DNA of 45,750 nt from an uncultured Clostridia bacterium (GTDB lineage: Bacteria > Bacillota > Clostridia > TANB77 > CAG-508): the NCBI GenBank assembly GCA_947623555.1, contig CANQGW010000011.1, positions 1 to 45,750 on the forward strand. Direction: 5' to 3'. The position numbers and the translations under genes are program-made. The notes under the pieces are model-generated. The model searched no databases, was not told the DNA's origin, and saw only the letters and a program-made list of their open reading frames with translations. How positions within the stretch are numbered: the first letter of the stretch is position 1; each line of letters starts with the position of its first letter. Shown here piece by piece: positions 45,586-45,750 of this stretch.

Positions 45586-45684
45586 CTAATTTTCTTTTAA
45601 TATTGGATAAACATTATTTTTATTTTCTGTATTTTTTACCCAAACTGGTTCTTCATTTTCTGCAGTTTTATTATATGTAAATTG
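45586..45684 (-). pseudogene. 3' fragment of a surface-protein gene, copy 2
   Basis: The minus-strand frame reads TYNKTAENEEPVWVKNTENK then NNVYPILKEN and stop. About 66 bases match copy 1 at 43570-43653 closely. The SUMF1 gene lies between the two copies in the same orientation. The remaining 45685-45750 shows nothing I can name. Confidence 0.6.
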
Positions 45685-45750
45685 TCAAGCAAAAATTAAC
45701 AAAAATTCTCATATTAAATTGAGCAATTATTCTCAAGTAAAAAATAAATT

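Noticed and set aside
43500..45750. A complete diversity-generating retroelement
   Set aside because: No reverse transcriptase, accessory gene or template repeat is visible in the window; only a candidate target is reported.

Overview
This window looks like a chromosomal segment of a low-GC, spore-forming-type Clostridia (Firmicutes), probably an uncultivated gut lineage. The evidence is strong A+T bias, consensus TTGACA-N17-TATAAT promoters, AGGAGG-type ribosome binding sites, a sporulation sigma factor (SigH), a SleB-type hydrolase, the Asp23/AmaP cluster, wall teichoic-acid-type genes and an ISL3 transposon. The lineage assignment is inference.

Layout. 1-3.6 kb: rlmD, a small accessory patch (53-aa ORF, RhuM-family gene) and a decayed second rlmD tail. 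3.7-5.9 kb: folC and a Cof-type HAD phosphatase. 6-12.9 kb: a teichoic-acid-like polymer operon (three CDP-glycerol glycerophosphotransferase-like proteins, one fused to a GT4 glycosyltransferase, then tagD, tagG, tagH). 12.9-15.1 kb (minus): tyrS and a membrane GT2. 15.3-19.2 kb: priA-def-fmt. 19.2-25.2 kb: Asp23, AmaP, DUF2273, nusB, xseA, a membrane protein, xseB, a DUF212 protein and fhs. 25.2-28.2 kb: a MITE-like element, a SleB-like hydrolase and split transketolase genes. 28.2-30.1 kb: an island with different codon use (two HEAT/LRV-like repeat proteins with twin leaders, and one unknown gene). 30.2-35.6 kb: ftsE, ftsX, two EnvC/PcsB-like peptidases, ctpA. 35.6-37.1 kb: an ISL3 element. 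37.2-43.5 kb: tRNA-Thr, sigH, divergent rqcH, small genes, ligA, pgsA, a DUF5665 gene. 43.5-45.7 kb: decayed recombinase and surface-protein remnants flanking a pilin-leader/SUMF1 protein.

Main discovery. Four otherwise intact core genes (rlmD, priA, fhs, pgsA) are each broken by one extra base, and in every case the break is at the same tetranucleotide, CGGA, read in frame as CGG. Skipping the C restores the full-length protein and yields a GGA glycine at a conserved position, including the Walker A glycine of PriA. By my manual scan of both strands, these four are the only in-frame CGG codons in the A+T-rich native genes. The other five in-frame CGG codons lie in the atypical 28-30 kb island and none has the A-CGG-A context. 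This points to programmed or obligatory +1 recoding (or quadruplet decoding) at A-CGG-A in this organism. Independent secondary signals are a C-terminal variable-region-like patch in the SUMF1 protein, a repeated intergenic hairpin element between operon genes, and several folded leaders.
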